DNA of 64,000 bases, from assembly GCA_029783825.1 (NCBI GenBank), contig JAREIK010000746.1:191507-255506 (forward strand). The letters run 5' to 3'. Below, piece by piece: positions 1-12,846 of this stretch. The DNA is from Sapria himalayana. Lineage: Eukaryota > Streptophyta > Magnoliopsida > Malpighiales > Rafflesiaceae. Numbering within the stretch: the first letter of the stretch is position 1; each line of letters opens with the position of its first letter. Under the pieces are notes generated by a model. The model ran no database searches, had not been told where the DNA came from, and saw only the letters and a program-made list of their open reading frames with translations. Both the position numbers and the translations under genes were made by a program.

Positions 1-175
1 AGATAGATAGACAGATAGACACAGACAAATAGATAAATAGATAGATTGATAGATAAAGAGATAGGTAGATAGATATATAAGATAGTAAAAGATAGAAAGA
101 TAGCTATATGTATAGATAGATATATAGAAATCATACATATATAAATGGATATATATATATATATTGTAGATATAT

Positions 176-210
<35 letters not shown>

Positions 211-1537
211 TATATATATATATATATACCACACAGAGATAGACAGACAGATAAATAGTTATATAGATATATAAATAAATTTACAGAAGAAATAATAGAA
301 AGATATAAATAGATAGATAGTAGAGAAAGATAGATATATAGATTTATAATAGATAGACAAGTAGATAGACCTACAAATAGACTAGATAAAATATATATTA
401 TACATATCAGATAGACAACGAGATAGATAGACATATATATAATTAGACAGACAGACAGACAGATAGGTAGGTAGAGATATATACAACTATATAGATAAAC
501 TTATAGATAAATTGATAGATAGATAGATAAATAGATAGATAGAAATATAGGTAGATAAATATGTAGAAATGTAGATAGGTTTATAGATATATATGTAGAT
601 AGATTGATAACTAGATAAGAAGATAGATAGGCTAGATAGATAGATAGCCAAGCTAGATATATAAACTAAATAGATAGATATCTCGGACTGCTTGCTAGAA
701 AGATCTTTAGATAGAGAGAGATATATATATCTATATATGTAGACATATAAATAGATAACAGATAGATAAACATATAAATAGATAGATAGAAAGATAGATA
801 TATATAAAGAAATACAAATAAATAGACAAACATATATATATATATATAATCAAAAAGACACATAGACAGATTGATAAATAGCTAGATTAATAGATATGGA
901 GATTGGTATATAGATAGATAGAAATAGATAGAAAGATAGCTATATATATAAATAGATATATATAAATATACATAGATATATATATATATATATATATATA
1001 GTAGATAGATAGATAGATAGACAGATAGATAGATAGACAGATAGATAGATAGACAGACAGATAGAGAGACAGATAAATAGTTAGATAGATAGGTAAATAT
1101 ATAGATAGACAAATTGATATATAAAGAGATATATAGGTAGATAAATAAATAGATATATAGATAGAAATAAAGAAATAAATAAATAAAGAAAGTAAGATGG
1201 ATAGATAGATGTAAAGATAAATATAAAGTAAGATAGAATGATATATAGATATATAGAGAGATCGATCAATAGATAGATAGATATATAAATAGATAGACAA
1301 GTAGATTGACCTATAAATAGGCGAATAAATCAAAATATATATATACATATTATATAGACAACTAGATAGATAAACATATATACAATTAGACAGATATACA
1401 GATAGAAAGGTTGAGATTTATACAACTATATAGATAAACATATCAATAGAAAGAAATAAAGATACATAAATAGATAAATATATAGATAGAATGATAGGCA
1501 GATAGATAGGTAGAAATGTAGATAGGATTATAGATAC
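1..1537. repeat. Degenerate (GATA)n satellite, left arm
   Basis: Almost every base belongs to imperfect GATA/GACA/AATA tetranucleotides on the + strand, with pure TA stretches (for example around 176-228 and 972-1000). The tract runs off the left window edge. Minus-strand frames are open here because TATC repeats lack stops, giving LSIY-type peptides that are not genes. The orientation flips at about 1537/1538. Confidence 0.97.
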
Positions 1538-2073
1538 ATCTATCTATCTATCTATCTATGTGTCTTTTTATCTGTCGATATTTTTATATATCTATATGTA
1601 CATCTATTAATCTATCTATCTCTCTCTTTATCTATCTATCTATCTATCTACCTTTCTAACTATTTGTCTATAAATTTTTCTATCAATCTATCTATGTATC
1701 AATGTATCTATCTTTCTATCTATATATCATCTCTATTTGTCTATCTATTTGTTTATCTATTTGTTTATCTATCTATCTATATATCTTTCTATCTAACTAT
1801 CTATCTGTCACTTTATCTATATATCTATTTATTTATCTATCAATCTATTTGTCTATATATCTATCTATCTTATTATCTATATATATGTTTATCTATCTAT
1901 CTATCAGTCTGTTAATCTGTCTATTTAACTATCTTTGTATCCCTATATCAATCTATCTATCTATGTGTCTATCTATTTATCTATCTATCTTTCTATCTAT
2001 CTATTTATTCTTCTATCTATATATCTATATATATTTTTATCAATTTCTCTAAAGATGTGTATAACACTCTCTC

Positions 2074-2104
<31 letters not shown>

Positions 2105-2209
2105 CTAATTATCTACCTATCTGTCTTTCTTTCTTTCTATCTATATATCTAACAATCTATCTTTCTTTCAATCTCTTTGTCAATCTGTCTATCAATATAT
2201 ATATATCTA

Positions 2210-2270
<61 letters not shown>

Positions 2271-4162
2271 ATATGTCTATCAATCAATCTATCTATATAT
2301 ATATATCTATTTGTCTATCTATTTGTCTATCTATCTATCAGTCTATTTGTCTATCTATTTCTCTATCTATCATACTATTTATCTATCAGTCAATCAATAA
2401 ATCAATCTAACTGTCAATCAATCAATCTATCTATCTATTTATATGTTTATCTATCTATCTATATATATATATATTTATCTCTCTATCTAATAATATATCT
2501 AAGTATCTAACTATCTATTTATCTATCTTTATATCTATCTATCTATATATATATATTTTTATTTGTCTATCTTTTCCTCATCTATCTTTCATTCTATCTT
2601 TCTATCAATCTATCTATAAATCTTTCTATCAATCTATCTATCAAACTTTTTATAAAGCTATCAATCAAACAATCAATCTATCTATCTACCAATCAATCTA
2701 TCAATCTATCAATCAATCAATCTATCTTTTTATCTCTCTGTCTACTTATCTATCTATCTCTCTATTAATCTATATATTAATCTATTAATAATAAATCTAT
2801 CTATCAATCTATTTATTTCTTTATTTATCTGACTATATATCAGTATATATATATCTATCATTCTATTTATCAATCTGTTAGTCTTTATATATATATATAT
2901 ATCTATCAATTTGTATATCTATCTATTTGTCTGTCATTCAATCATTCATTCTATCTATTTATTTATCTATCAATCTGATCAATCAATCAATCTATCTATC
3001 ACTTTTATCTATCTATCTATCTGTTTGTTTGTTATCTGTCTGTCAATATATTTATGTATTTCTTTATCTTTCTATCTATATATTTATCTATTTGTCTATC
3101 TATCTATCTTTACATCTATCTATCTTTTAATCTGTCTGTCTGTCTATCTATTCATCTACCTATCTATCTATCTTTCAATATATTGATCTATATGTCTATC
3201 TTTATGTAAATCTATTTATCTACCTACCTACCTATCTATCTATATAGTTTTGTCTCTTTCTCTGTATCTATCTATATATATATATATATATGTCTATCTA
3301 TCTGTATATCTATCTATCTATCTATTTGTCTATCTATCTATCTATCTATTTATCTATCTATCTATTTATCTATCTATCTATCTTTTTTTCTATCTATCTG
3401 ACTATCTATCTATCTATATTTCTAATAATCTCTCTGTAAATCTAACTATCAATCTATGTATCAATCTATCTATTAATCTATCTATCATTCTATCTATCTA
3501 TTTGTCTTTCAACCTATCTACATATCTATCTATCAATTTATCTATCTACTTATCTATCTATTAATATGTATATCTATCTATTTATCTATCTATTAATATG
3601 TATATCTATCTATTTATCTATATATCTATCTATTTATCTATTTGTCTATCTATCTATCTATTTGTCTATCTATCTATCTTTCTATCTATTTATGTATCTA
3701 TATGTCTTTCTCTCTCTTTATCTCTTTGTCTATTTATCTATATATTTGTCTATCTATATATATCTCTATCAATCTAATATCTTTATCTATCTATCTTTGT
3801 ATCTATCTTTTCTATCAATTATCTATTTTTCTGTCGATATATTTATCTATCTACTAGTCTATTAATTTATTTATAAATCTGTCTATCAATCTATCTATCA
3901 TTCTATATATCAATCTTTTTGAGAATTTATTTATCTATCTATCTATATATATGGCTATCTATCTATCTGTCTATCTATCTATCTATCGACTTATCTGACT
4001 ATCAATTTGTCTATCTATATTTCTATCAATCTATCAATAAAACTTTCTATCAATCTATCTTTCTATCTAACTATATATCGACATATCTATTTTTCTATTT
4101 TTTTGACTATCTTACTATCTATCTATTGATTTATCTAACATTCTATCTATTTATCTATCACT

Positions 4163-4237
<75 letters not shown>

Positions 4238-4996
4238 CTATATATCTATCTATCAATCTTTCTATTTATCTATCTATCTATCTATTTGTCAATCTATCTG
4301 TCATTCTATCTATTTGTATATCTATCTTTCTATATATCTGTCTATTTATTTTTCTATCTATCTATATGTCTATCTAACTATCTATCAATCTATCTATTTG
4401 TTTATCTATTTGTCTATCTTTCTATCTAATAGTCTATATATCTATCTATCTATATATAAATTTGTCTATCTCTCTATTTATATATCTTTCTAACTATCTA
4501 TTTATCTATTTGTCAAACTATTTGTCTATCGCTCTGTGTATCTATATGTCTATCTATCTTTTTATCTATTTGTCTATCTATTTATATATTTATTTATCTG
4601 TCAATCTGTCTATCTGTCTATTGACCTATCTATCTATTTACCTATCTATTTGTCTATATATTTGTCTATCTATCCTTATATCTTTCTATCTTTCAATTTG
4701 TCTATCTATCTAACTACCTATCTATCTTTCTATCTCTCTATCTATTTGTATATCTATCTGTCTATCTATGTGTCTATCTATCTTTCTATCAATCAATCTA
4801 TCAATTATCAATCTGTCTATCAATTTTTCTATCAATCTTTCTATCAATCTGTCTATAAATCAATCTATCAATCGATTTATCTAAATGTCTATCTATCTAT
4901 CTATCTAACTATCAATCAATCATTCTAGCTATCTATATTTTCTATCTATCTATCTATCTATCAATGTATCTTTCTATCTATCTATATAACTATATA
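1538..4996. repeat. Degenerate (TCTA)n satellite
   Basis: The same satellite in the opposite orientation, with TCTA, TTTA, TCAA and TGTC variants and no run of unrelated sequence. Pure TA tracts lie at about 2212-2269 and 4166-4234. It ends abruptly at the CACTACAAG terminus of the next block. Open frames on the + strand are satellite artefacts. Confidence 0.97.
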
Positions 4997-5499
4997 CACT
5001 ACAAGAAATTATTAATTTAGCTAGGGAAATTTGGCCAGGGTTAAAATCTCTACCTAATTATCGAGGGATTAGCTTGATATTAACAAATAATTTTTGATTT
5101 TACATTAAATTAAAATTTTGCACCGGATTAGTGATGGATTAGTAAAGGAAATGTTCGATTGAAAATATTTTCTTGCTAATATTTTTGTAGATTTCAACCA
5201 AAAAAAAAGCATGGAATTTAGCAATGGTTTATCTCTATCTAATTAGATTGAGACTAAATCAATTGCTAAATAATTATCTGAATTTTTTTTACTTTTTATT
5301 ATTTATTACAAGTGATTATTCCTTAAATTTTTTTTTCACAAAATATATCCATTTAACTAGGGATTTTTCTCTAACTATTTGGGTCGGGGATAATTTTCAT
5401 CACTATTCTTTAATGATTTAATTTTTTTATATATTATTTATTTTAATTTTTTATTTAATTTTGTATATTAAAGATACGTATTCATTGGTCTATTGATTA

Positions 5500-6040
5500 G
5501 TGATCCTTGAAAGTCACATTCTCTTTGTATAATTATAAAAATTGGTTATTATAAACAAATAATTTAAAATATATATAAATAAAAAATTTTAATATTAATA
5601 AAGACTCCAATACCATTAATAAAGACTACAATAACTATTAATAAAGATTACAATAACATTAAATTATTATTTCTATAATTTTTAAAATTTTTAAAGATAT
5701 TTTAAAAACTAAATGAACATATATTAAAATTTCTCCTAATAAAAAGATTAAATAATTCATTGTATAATAAAATATAATAATTAATGAAAAAACTAGTAAA
5801 TATTAATATTATTTTAACTATAAAAAATAATTTTATGCCTAAAAAAATTGTTTAAAAAATAATTACTAACAACTTTAAAAATTTTAAATTATAAAAAAAT
5901 TACTAATTTTTCATAAATTTAAAAATTTTTAAAGATGGATACAGAGATATTCGCCTCTATTGAAATTTATAAGAACTAAATAATTTAGTTAAATTTATCT
6001 TTAAAGTACCCCCAATCCGAGCTTATCTTTAGAGCCAAAA
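5500..6040. other. AT-rich CACTA left subterminal DNA, no gene
   Basis: Low-complexity AT-rich sequence homologous to about 43255-43860. The anchor is the shared stretch around GATTAGTGATCCTTGAAAG at about 5495, seen as GATGAGTGGTCCTTGAAAG at 43255. No coding signal was seen. Confidence 0.6.
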
Positions 6041-6043
6041 ACA

Positions 6044-6990
6044 TCTTTTTATCTCTAAAGATTAATAGGATTAGGTATAGAAATTTCTTGCCACACATGA
6101 GGGTCAATGTTGAGCATTGAGCATGCTTGATATTTGGTACAATTTTAAAATTTAAAACATTTATATATTTAGTGGTTATCCTAATAGACCAAATAAATCA
6201 AATCTGCACATGGTTTTATTAAATTTGTTAAAATTATTTAATATTTGTAATTTTTTAACTTAATAAATACATACTATAAGCTGGATAATTGGGTCGTGAT
6301 CCCAATTTTTATGAGATTTTTAGAAATATGCATGTAAAGAAAGCGGATTGTCAGTTTGTTGACAAAAAGTCTCAGATGATTACTGTAAGAATCTGTTATA
6401 TTAATAAAATTTTATGATGCTATAGTAAAATTTAAAAGTTGTTTAGAATGCAAAATATTAAATTTATTTAATGTTTATCTAAAATAGTATTTTTCTCTAT
6501 TTTATCATAATAACTCATAGAGGAACATGTGACAGTTGCTTCTCAACATGTTGAGGGTTCTATGGATCTTCAAAGAATTGACTTTGTCCTATCTATTTGG
6601 ATACCATAGAAAGTCATAAGAAGCAGTGAGTGTACGACATCAGCTTGAAGGGACTGGCATTTTGTTGTAGCAGTTATTCTTCTAATTCATTTGTCACAAC
6701 AATGGTGGATGAGGTGGTCGAACAACACGTAATAGATACAAATAAAAAGTTTTGAAGTTATGGAGACATAAATGAATGAGAAGGATGAGCTATCATCTCA
6801 TTTGAAAGAAGAAATGAAGAAAATAAAAGAAGAGATATATGAGCAGATTAATCATTTGACGGAAAAAATGAAAGAAATTAAAGAAATCAATGATGAGATG
6901 AAAGAAATGAATGATGAGATGAAAGAAATGAATGATGAGATGAAAGAAATGAATGATGAGATGAAAGAAATTAATAATTTAATGCAATAG
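6044..6990 (+). pseudogene. 5'-truncated TNP1-like CACTA protein (Transposase_24 type)
   Basis: This is a decayed copy of the accessory CACTA protein whose fuller copy lies at 33569-35445. Aligning the two by eye, the left copy starts in the exon encoding the RLTEAARQGTEMSCHTGG-type motif (about 6055-6135 here). It continues with the exon carrying the GRVVIPIFMRFLEICM/ FVDKKSQMIT-like block (about 6290-6400), then the exon beginning about 6520, and ends in a lysine/glutamate-rich coiled coil (6772-6990). The coil contains four consecutive 21-bp units, three of them identical. The first exons are absent, and stop codons and missing splice sites interrupt the rest. The family normally binds subterminal repeats of its own element; that role is known for the family, not shown here. 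Confidence 0.6.
6880..6963 (+). repeat. 21-bp coding minisatellite (heptad EMNDEMK)
   Basis: Four head-to-tail 21-bp units, the last three identical and the first differing by one base, encode the heptad KEMNDEM in the coiled coil of the TNP1-like fragment. The homologous stretch of the right copy (about 35395-35420) has only one such unit, so the array expanded after the copies separated. Confidence 0.85.
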
Positions 6991-7902
6991 TAGATGTACT
7001 ATATGAAGTCACAATTAGCGGCATTAATGCAACATATAGCATTTCAAGATCCAACTGCAAAACTATGTAGAAAAGGCTGGCACAAATGCACAAACTAATA
7101 ATCAGGATGATTTTGTATCAGTATTATTTCTGAATAATTTTGATTTTTGTCTATGTATAGCTAAACAAGATGAGATTTTTTTAGAGGCATCATTTTTCTT
7201 TATTCTAGTTTTTTTCTTTGCTGTGCTGATTAACCTAATCATGAATCTTTGTAGGACATTTGATGTGAGAGGCATAAAAAAATTCTGATTCAAAGCCTTA
7301 AGACATTGCCACGGTCCTTCCTATGGATGGGTCCCATCTATTCTGATCTCAGCTGGATCAAAAGAGGCTGAGCTTCTATTATCTTTAATATTACTGAAAC
7401 ATTTTATTTTTTCACTTTCACTCTCTCTAAACATCATTGCTGACCATCTTTTAGATATTTTTTGAAGTTGTATGACTATCAACTCAGATTCGTGTTTGTT
7501 CATGTCTATAATTACTATTTTTATATATATATGAATATGTTTGTGTGTACCCATTATATTTTTGGTAGAGTTTTAGCCTATTATAGGTATATAAAAGGCT
7601 TGGCAGGTCCTCCTGGTTCTAGGAATAGCACGTTAGCTTTTAAAGTTGTGAGATGAACACAAAAATTATAGTCCCACGTAGACGTAAGTTTGTTCTTGGC
7701 ACTCTTATTTCATGCAGATTTGCATTGTCACTATTTAGATCTACGACTACTTTTTATTGGTCATCAATGGAATTAAATTATTGAATTGTTAATTACCATA
7801 ATGATTCCTAATGAAATTAAATTAAATGTGTTCATTCAACTTGTTCTCCCCCTCTTTCATTTTCGTAGTGTCAAGGATGACAATAAGCTGTAATGAGGAA
7901 CT
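6991..7902 (+). other. CACTA 3' module behind the TNP1 copy
   Basis: This stretch is homologous to 35446-36350 and in part to 54716-55015. Shared landmarks are the segment around GACATTGCCACGGTCC, the segment around GGTAGAGTTTTAGCCTATTA, and the block AAGGCTTGGC followed by AGGTCC. I recognise no protein in it; it is probably the 3' untranslated or intergenic part of the transposon. Confidence 0.6.
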
Positions 7903-8048
7903 ATGGCTATCAATGGGGTTGTGGGGAGTGCCAATCCGCATGCTATACAACTAGACATTGATGTATCCCCTGCCGATGAGCATGAAATGAATAGAAGTGA
8001 GAATAGTTGGGAGGATGGTGAAGTTAAATGGGATAATACTTTACCTAC
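7903..8048 (+). other. Short unassigned coding-like stretch
   Basis: An open frame begins MAINGVVGSANPHAIQLDID and runs about 48 residues of ordinary, acidic composition (SPADEHEMNRSENSWEDGE). It then enters AT minisatellite, where the frame is meaningless. The equivalent place in the other CACTA copy (about 36340-36600) carries a different sequence. It may be a captured exon, but I do not recognise the protein. Confidence 0.25.
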
Positions 8049-8094
8049 TTTTTTATATCTATATCTGCTATTCTATATCTATAAAACATTTATA

Positions 8095-8205
8095 TATATT
8101 GAAGTGTATATGTACATATACTATAGTATATATGTGCATATATACTTAGTATATGTACATATACACTAATATTATATGTACATATATGCTATATATAACT
8201 ATCTT
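8095..8205. repeat. Palindromic AGTATATATGTA minisatellite
   Basis: Variants of AGTATATATGTA followed by its reverse complement recur here (around 8100-8190). The family also occurs at 36660, 37595, 38720, 54105 and 55235. Units can form hairpins. Confidence 0.75.
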
Positions 8206-8945
8206 ATTGATAAGTACGATGTTTGTGATATTGATTATGTTTTGCTAGGTGTCATGTTCTCTTCTTTATCAATTGATATGTTATTCTATTGATAGCTTTT
8301 TGGAAAAAAAATTAGCATGTCTTACACATTGAGGCATGCCTAACACACATAGGTACACTTCGAGAGTGTAATAAAGATTATTCATCCTGTGAGTTGCCCT
8401 AGTTAAAATAACATGTTATATAAGGGCATTGTTTGTATGAGGTTATTCAACAAGTATATTATATTTATTTTATGTTGTGTGATTTAATGTTTTTCATGTT
8501 ATCAAAATCTACCCGATGGAAAGCTAATTTTTAGGGGGTGTGTGTTGGAAAGAGCTGTAAACCCCTAGAAGGAATGCATCCACTATGCACTAGCTACCAC
8601 GATTATCCATGTATTGTGTGCTATGCAAATCTTCACATGCTAACTGTATGTTATCAAAACCATCGCACTCCCACTGTGTGTTATTGAAATCATTGCTCAC
8701 AAGGTTTAAGCCTCAATTCTAACTACTTCAATGTCATATGTGACCCATGGGGTTGGATGTTGCTGAATCTGAGTTTTATTAGCCGGATCAGATGCTCTAT
8801 GACCTCAAATATAAGCAAGAGGTGAGATGTTGATTTCTCAATGAGCTCGTAACAGGCTTGGCATAACATTGAGTTGTGAAAGTTTTTGTTTTTTTGTTTT
8901 AAATTTTATTTGGTTACTTGGATAGGGCGTAGACCCTTCTTATCA
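8206..8945. other. Non-coding DNA, possible LTR start near 8540
   Basis: No open frame of interest. Around 8535-8556 a purine-rich AGGGGGTG run precedes TGTGTTGGAAAGAGC. That order resembles a polypurine tract followed by an LTR beginning TGTTGG. No matching LTR end or coding domain was seen, so this is only a suggestion. Confidence 0.3.
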
Positions 8946-8953
8946 AGGCGAAC

Positions 8954-9354
8954 TACAGGTGTCAACCGGGTCGGGCCGGGCCGGGTCGGCATATAAAAAA
9001 TCTGTGCCCGGGCCCGTGCCGTGCCTGACCCGGCACGGTTCGGCACGCGGCACGGCACCCCGGCACGGGTCAGTCCCGTGCCGGGTGTCTCGTGAGCCCG
9101 ACCCCAAGAAGCCCCTCCCGCAAAAAAAGACTGTGGGTCGGGTCTGATTCGACCCGACCCGCGATCTTTCCGTATCCCGAACCGCTCAGAGAGGCAAGCC
9201 CGAGCTGGCCAAGCAAGGCATGGCAAGGCCGGCCGTGCCTATGGGCCGTGCCGGGCTCGTCAATTTTTTAACCATGCCGAACCGGCACGGTAGCACGAAC
9301 GTGCCCTAATAAAACGGGCCGGGCCGTGTCGGGCAGGCCCGTTTGACACCTCTA
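8954..9354. mobile_element. Non-autonomous hAT MITE with 8-bp target duplication
   Basis: A GC-rich 401-bp island starts TACAGGTGTCAACC and ends GTTTGACACCTCTA, an imperfect terminal inverted repeat of the plant hAT group whose subterminal DNA is rich in GGGCCGGGCC/GGCACGG. It is flanked by AGGCGAAC (8946-8953) and AGGCAAAC (9355-9362), an 8-bp target duplication with one mismatch. There is no transposase; the open frames on both strands simply reflect the GC-rich repeats. The same family recurs in decayed form near 14041, 21649, 47267 and 47489-47929. Confidence 0.92.
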
Positions 9355-9362
9355 AGGCAAAC

Positions 9363-10178
9363 CAAATTGCATCGTGACAAACTGAATGAATTGAAACTAT
9401 GAAGTTGTACATAGACATTGGATGAGCTATTATAATGGAAATGGAGTACAGGTAACACATCTACTTGAACATCATGATAGGTGATTTGACAACCATCCTG
9501 AAGAAGTATATTTGGTATTCTTATTGATTGAACTCATGTTCTTATGATTAGATTAATGTTTGTTCACAATAGTGTTGAGATAAGATTTCATTGATGATTA
9601 TAATGAGTAGTTGGGCTAAATTTTCTATGAAGTAGTAATCAAGTTTTCTTATACAATTTTTTTGTGTACACAAGATATTCATAGATTTTTTTCTTTCATG
9701 AAATTTATTAATACTTGCTTTTTGTTTCTCCTGCATCAAAGCAAGATTAACTATTTATGCTTACAACCATCAAATATTCTTTCAAATGGTCATTTATTTT
9801 TCATAAAAAAAATTTTCTTATAGTTTTCTCAAGCAAAAAACATAATAATAAATTTTAGATCATGTGAGATATGTAGATTAGAAATAAAAAATTTGATTTT
9901 TGGTAATGACCATTTCCATCCATCATTGGTTCAGTTCAACTAGAAAGGTGCAATATATGGACAAGATAAAGAAATATGAGAAGATAGGAAAATAGTGTGT
10001 GCATGTGTGTATGCGTGTGTGTGTGTTTTGACACATATAGTTATACTATATTTGTGCTGTATACATATATATTGCATAAATACATGCCAATCCAATTTTA
10101 ATTAAATGTAGAGAAATATCAGATGCATACATGCATGGTAGCATCGTTCATTAATTTTTTTATAACTGAATGTTGTAG
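9363..10178. other. AT-rich DNA without recognisable gene
   Basis: I see only AT-rich sequence and a short GT microsatellite near 9998-10025. From about 10100 it may be the intron or upstream part of the captured SmF gene. Confidence 0.5.
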
Positions 10179-10663
10179 ACCATCCCTGTTAATCCCAAGC
10201 ATTTTCTTAACAACTTGACTGGGAAGACAGTCATTGTAAAACTCAAGTGGGGAACGGAATACAAAGGTAAGCAACCTTGTGTTTTTTTCCTGTGCATTGC
10301 ATTTTTTTCTCATTTTTTTCCTTTGGTTTCTTTTAGGTTTTTTTGCTTTGGTGGCCTCCTATATGAACCTACTAGTGTACAAAAATTCAATACCATGCAG
10401 CCTGTTTTATTTCAACTTCCATTTCTCTTTTTTTTGGCACTTTCTAATGAGTTTTGTATGGAAATAATACATTTTAAATAAAAAATCCAAAATATAATGC
10501 TAGTTTGAAAAATATTACCAAACTAATACATCTGGAAACAACGTGGAAATTTGTGTCATTGTAAATGATGGTCATTGCCACCCTATTAATTTTAAATCAA
10601 AGGTGGCATTGTGAATGAGGGCTATTAAATTTTAAAAATTTTAAAATGTAGGCATCGGGAATA

Positions 10664-11083
10664 ATGGGAGAGTGTGTGGAATCCGACTTAGTGAAAAACA
10701 AGGTTGAACAAGCCGTATCTATGGATATTTGTTCCAGAAGTACATCCACCACTATGGCTCCCACTGCAAATATCACTCCAGTTCTTGGGAATTCAAAAGA
10801 ATCCATAAAACCTCTCACCACATCCAACTCTTATCCTCCTTCATTTCTTTCTTTCAGTTAATTTGAACCATTGGGGAATGACTTAAGCTCGCCATTAAAA
10901 ACACTAACAGAGACCGAAGATGTGATGAGGGTTTTACTGGTGATGGAGAGGAAGAAAAAAAACATAGTGATTATGGGAGACTGTGTGGCAAGCATAGAGA
11001 GCGTAGTCAGAGGAGTGAGGGATAAACTTTTTAAATGCCAGAGCATCATAGTCAGAGGCGAGCATAGTCAGAGGAGAGCGTAG
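10664..11083 (+). pseudogene. SMXL4/5-like fragment, first tandem copy
   Basis: The frame encodes ESDLVKNKVEQAVSMDIC near its start, matching the conserved segment of SMAX1-LIKE 4/5 proteins that links the N-terminal Clp repeats to the first ATPase-like domain. After an internal stop (about 10860) it continues as FEPLGNDLSSPLKTL, VMERKKKNIVIMGDCVAS and IESVVRGVRDK, the degenerate Walker A region of the family. It then runs into purine-rich repeats built on AGTCAGAGGAG. SMXL proteins are nuclear Clp-ATPase-like repressors; SMXL4/5 act in phloem development. This copy is shorter than the next one and disrupted. It is separated from it by MULE-type sequence, so the two arose by an internal duplication of the Pack-MULE. 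Confidence 0.8.
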
Positions 11084-11227
11084 TCAGAGGAGTCAGAGGA
11101 GTGAGCGTAGTTAGAGGAGCATAGTCAGAGGAGCCATGCAATTGAATTTTTAAAAATCAAAGGCCAGCATTATGAATGCTGGCTATTGAATTTTAAAATT
11201 TTTTAAATGGAGCCATTGAGATTGATG

Positions 11228-12102
11228 AGAGATTGTGTGGCATCCAACTTGTGAAAAACACGGTTGAACAAACCATATTTATGAATATTTTTTTCAGAAG
11301 TACATCCACCACCCTAGCTGCTATTGCAAATACCACTCTAGTTCTCTGGAATTCATACCTGAAAGAAGCCATAAAATCTCTTAGCGTAGCCAACTCTTCT
11401 CCTCCTCAATTTCTTTCTTTTAGTCAATTTGAACCATTAGGGAAGGACTTAAGCTCGCCATTAGAAACACTGACAAAGATTGAAGATGTGATGAAATTTT
11501 TACCGGTGATGGAGAGGAAGAAAAAAAACATAGTAATTATGGTAGAGTGTGTGGCAAGCATAGAGAGTGTAGTCGTAGGAGTGAGAGAGAAAAAGGAAAT
11601 GGTTAGATTAGTAACATTTCCTATGTTCTCTTTAAAGAATCATTCAAAAGTAGATATTTGCAAAAAATTTATGGAGCTTGAGTGCATCGTAGATGGTTAT
11701 TCTAGTAGAGAAGTTGTTTTATATGTGGGTGATCTTAAATGGGTCTTTGATATTAGGCCAAATTATAGTTGACAAATAAGTAACAACATTACATAGTACA
11801 TTATCACAGAGATGCAAAGTCTGATCTATGAAATAGGCGATGAGGCTGGAAGAGTATGGCTCATGGGAATCGCCACATTCCAAATTTACATTAAGTGTAA
11901 AGCAGGGTTTCCCTCTCTAGAGACTATTTGGGAACTTTATCTAGTCACTGCTATAGTTGGAAACCTAAATCTTAGCCTCAATCTCAATGGGAAAAATGAA
12001 TCTTTTTTTTACTTTTTTCTCTCTAATTTCTTTAGTGCGATATATGAGTCATATATGCTACCCATCAATGACTCAACTACACACCCACAAAGGCACACAC
12101 AA

Positions 12103-12134
<32 letters not shown>

Positions 12135-12846
12135 TTATTCATATGTACTATCGTGTCAACTATTATATATAAGCATGCATAAACACTTCATATTTCACTA
12201 GTCATGCATTTGACGAAGTTTTGAAAAAGAAGAAAAATGGGTGCAGGAGCAAAACATCTACATGTGAGAGCGACTCTGGCTGGCAAAATATTGAATCTGG
12301 ATTACTTACAAAAAGCACAACATGCAGCCATAATTGCTCCATTAACCTCGACAAAGAATCTCAAGTTCAATACCATGAGTTTATTTCTACAGGTTATGCT
12401 TACTCGTGTTTATTGTTGTGGCTCCAGCAGTATAAAGAAGAAAAGAAGGGCAATGATAAGGTGCCTATTTGTTTTATTAAATATGAAATATGGCATTGTC
12501 ATACTCGAATGTATCTATATCCTTTTCCTCCTATTAAATGATTTGTTTTTTTTCTTTAATCATGATTTAGAGTGAACCTGTCAACTTCAACAAATCAAGG
12601 GATGCTTGCCACGAGTGGCTTCTCCATTTCAATCCAAAAAAAACCAAGTTAAATTCATCTTCTTCATCTATAGTTTCTTCATCATCTCTTGATCAAACCA
12701 CCAACTTAACTTGGCTATTCACTTAGAAATCTATATGGCCAAGATGCAATATTGAAAGCAGAAATGAATCCAAACTGGATCTTGTGTCAATCCCAAATTT
12801 GGCATCATCAAGTGAGGCAGACATTGATGAAGATCTTGATTTTTAA
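11228..12846 (+). pseudogene. SMXL4/5-like fragment, longer second copy
   Basis: Conserved SMXL blocks follow in order: LVKNTVEQTIFMN, then KNIVIMVECVASIESVVVGV, VTFPMFSLKNHSK, SREVVLYVGDLKWVFD (to about 11755), a stop, then GRVWLMGIATFQIYIKCKAG and PSLETIWELY (about 11850-11940) and LNLSLNLNG. After an intron-like gap with a CA microsatellite, a later frame gives CSHNCSINLDKES and WLQQYKEEKK (about 12330-12460). Next comes SEPVNFNKSRDACHEW with a serine-rich stretch (about 12571-12720), ending in SSSEADIDEDLDF and TAA at 12844-12846. Several stops and frame changes make it non-functional. It covers the middle of the protein only; the N-terminal double Clp repeats and the C-terminal ATPase half with the EAR motif are absent. 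Confidence 0.85.
12098..12134. repeat. (CA)n microsatellite
   Basis: About 17 CA dinucleotides with one interruption, within the Pack-MULE cargo. Similar short CA tracts lie at 13417-13434 and 27371-27390. Confidence 0.9.

Noticed and set aside
8906..9226. Arg/Pro/Ala-rich open frames on both strands in the GC-rich island
   Set aside because: They fall almost entirely within the hAT MITE and reflect its GGGCCGGGCC-type repeats.
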